Positions 6,547 to 7,432 of a stretch of 7,432 bases of DNA are shown here, in pieces. Within the stretch, counting starts at the first letter, position 1. Every line of letters begins with the position of its first letter. The notes beneath the pieces are model-generated. The model saw nothing but the letters and a program-made list of their open reading frames with translations. It searched no databases and was not told the DNA's origin. Source of the DNA: Thermodesulfobacteriota bacterium (GTDB lineage: Bacteria; Desulfobacterota; BSN033; UBA1163); contig JASEIE010000203.1 of the NCBI GenBank assembly GCA_030024065.1, positions 1-7,432 of the forward strand, written 5' to 3'. The position numbers and the translations under genes are program-made.

Positions 6547-6969
6547 TTACTCTTCAACGGTTATGGTTTTTAACACGATGTTGACTTTCTTTGGGGCCGT
6601 TTCTAAGTTGACCGGATAGACTCCTTTCCCTTCCTTTCCAGGATCCAGGACCGGAGGTTTCCCTGTAGCCGGGACCAATCCGCCCACGGCCAAACCTTCT
6701 TCTGGCAGGATAAATTGGACGCGGAATCTCTGCGGTTGATCGGATTTGTTCTTGATGCCGACTTCAAAATGCAAGACAGATTTTTCCCAACCGCTATACA
6801 TTTTCTGGTAACACTTCAAAAAAGTGATATCTGCCTCTTTGGCTACGTCCCACTTTATCTTTGCATTACATTCAATTGGACCTGTGGGTTTATACGTCAT
6901 TCCCGCGCATCCCCACCCCAAACCGATCATACCTATTAAAATCATTGATAGAACATATCTTTTACGCAT
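6547..6969 (-). CDS. Small putative lipoprotein, first gene of the TAXI-TRAP operon
   Basis: A 140-residue exported protein of a family I do not recognise. The ATG at 6969 has an excellent GGAGG site seven bases upstream. The N-terminus MRKRY plus a hydrophobic stretch (6-18) ends in GWGC with Cys at 21, an imperfect lipobox (Trp at the position usually Ala or Ser), so lipid anchoring is likely but not certain. Two more Cys (34 and 53) could form a disulfide. The mature part has alternating hydrophobic residues such as KSVLHFEVGIKNKSDQPQRF (63-82) and ends in KVNIVLKTITVEE. This suggests a small beta-sandwich domain resembling those that follow 'conserved extracellular beta' lipoproteins; this is inference only. 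It lies 19 bp before the binding-protein gene and directly after the operon promoter, so it is co-expressed with the transporter. A role as an accessory binding or stabilising component is possible but unproven. Confidence 0.83.
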   Translation of the reverse strand: MRKRYVLSMILIGMIGLGWGCAGMTYKPTGPIECNAKIKWDVAKEADITFLKCYQKMYSGWEKSVLHFEVGIKNKSDQPQRFRVQFILPEEGLAVGGLVPATGKPPVLDPGKEGKGVYPVNLETAPKKVNIVLKTITVEE

Positions 6970-7043
6970 AAATTTCCCTCCTTCCTGTAGAGTCGTTTAT
7001 ATTAAAACCCTGATGCCCCTCTTTTCCTAACTTCCCTATGATT

Positions 7044-7073
7044 ATTATTAAAATTATTATTATTTTTTGTCAA
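7044..7073 (-). promoter_or_regulatory. Sigma70-like promoter of the TAXI-TRAP operon
   Basis: Read on the - strand, a perfect -35 box TTGACA (7068-7073) is followed after 18 bp by AATAAT (7044-7049), which matches the -10 consensus at five of six positions. The spacer and -10 are built from AAT/TAA triplets, so alternative -10 registers exist nearby. Transcription would start near 7037, giving a leader of about 68 bases to the lipoprotein ATG. No clear operator repeat was seen. Confidence 0.6.
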
Positions 7074-7147
7074 GTAAAAAATGTGAGAGAAACCGAACCC
7101 TATAAAGAAGTTGATTTTATTGAATATATATTTTAAAAAGCTTTGCC

Positions 7148-7432
7148 ATGAAGATCCCAAAGGTTTTTTTTGCTTTCATCCTTTTTCTCCCTCTGACCGG
7201 GTGTGGAAACCTCCTTTACTTTTCCAAATTAGGATGGCACCAGTCTTTTATCACCTTTCAGAGCGTTCCTGTTCAGGAGGTTCTGGAAGAGGAAGGCATG
7301 GAGACTGAGGCAAAGGAGAAGATTCGCTTCATTCAGGAAGTGAAGCGATATGGCGAGGAGAGGCTGGGATTGAGAAGGACAGGGAGTTACACAAAATATT
7401 TTGAAGTGAAAAGGCCTGTCCTTCATATCATC
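7148..7432 (+). CDS. Lipoprotein aminopeptidase, PF10023 family, N-terminal part (3' end outside window)
   Basis: The frame is open from ATG at 7148 to the right edge, 95 codons, and continues outside. Seen: a lipoprotein signal, with Lys at 2 and 5, hydrophobic 6-16 and a perfect LTGC lipobox with Cys at 19. The mature part follows the layout of the predicted aminopeptidase family (PF10023/COG4324): an aromatic 'YF..LGWHQ' segment (28-36), S.PV.EVLE (44-51), a helix with EVK..GEE (72-80), then LGL..TGSY.KYFEVKRPVLHII. The zinc-protease motif expected further on is not in the window, so activity cannot be judged. There is no upstream alternative start in frame (TGA at 7121-7123 without an intervening ATG), yet no good ribosome site precedes the ATG, so translation may be weak. 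It is divergent from the TAXI-TRAP operon across a 178 bp A/T-rich gap; a functional link is not implied. Confidence 0.8.
   Translation, partial: MKIPKVFFAFILFLPLTGCGNLLYFSKLGWHQSFITFQSVPVQEVLEEEGMETEAKEKIRFIQEVKRYGEERLGLRRTGSYTKYFEVKRPVLHII

Noticed and set aside
6528..6557. Upstream TTG start for the operon TAXI protein
   Set aside because: It would overlap the lipoprotein gene and bypass the AAAGGAGG seven bases ahead of the ATG at 6527, which directly precedes a normal signal peptide.
7111..7139. Possible promoter (TTGATT with TATATT) for the right-edge lipoprotein gene
   Set aside because: The two boxes are only about 10 bp apart, and no other spacing gives a convincing pair in this A/T-rich stretch.
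7229..7426. - strand frame at the right edge
   Set aside because: It is opposite the aminopeptidase-type lipoprotein, whose + strand frame has a perfect lipobox and family layout.

Overview
The window looks like a piece of a strict anaerobe's chromosome, most likely a Desulfobacterota ('deltaproteobacterial') sulfate reducer or syntroph. This is inferred from the gene content: a fumarate-reductase-type flavoprotein, a remnant of a tungsten aldehyde:ferredoxin oxidoreductase, and TAXI-type TRAP transport for organic acids. Strong GGAGG ribosome sites and moderate GC fit but are not diagnostic. No rRNA, tRNA, CRISPR array, insertion sequence or phage gene was seen.

Left part (1-2050): the C-terminal 257 residues of a succinate dehydrogenase/fumarate reductase family flavoprotein enter from the left edge on the + strand and end at 775. 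It converges on a 199-residue protein of unknown function on the - strand (798-1397). Upstream of that protein lies about 290 bp with no confident gene but two inverted repeats. Next comes a 5'-truncated C-terminal remnant of an aldehyde:ferredoxin oxidoreductase gene (- strand, 1688-2047), whose broken end stops next to the promoter of the following gene.

Middle and right part (2050-6969): this is a TRAP transport locus of the TAXI type. A stand-alone TAXI substrate-binding protein (+ strand, 2128-3090) has its own sigma70-like promoter and converges on a four-gene operon on the - strand. Read from its promoter near 7044-7073, that operon runs: small putative lipoprotein, second TAXI binding protein, DUF1850 membrane-anchored protein, and fused 4TM/12TM TRAP permease. 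The genes are 2 to 19 bp apart, so they are probably co-transcribed and translationally coupled. The binding proteins would capture an organic anion in the periplasm and hand it to the permease for ion-driven uptake. The substrate cannot be read from the sequence. Two diverged binding proteins beside one permease suggest either two ligands for one permease or a partner permease elsewhere.

Right edge (7148-7432): the first 95 codons of a lipoprotein aminopeptidase of the PF10023 type run divergently out of the window.

Most of the window is recognisable. The least explained parts are the 199-residue protein, the lipoprotein leading the transporter operon, the truncated oxidoreductase with its odd flanking sequence, and the unusual translation start of the permease.
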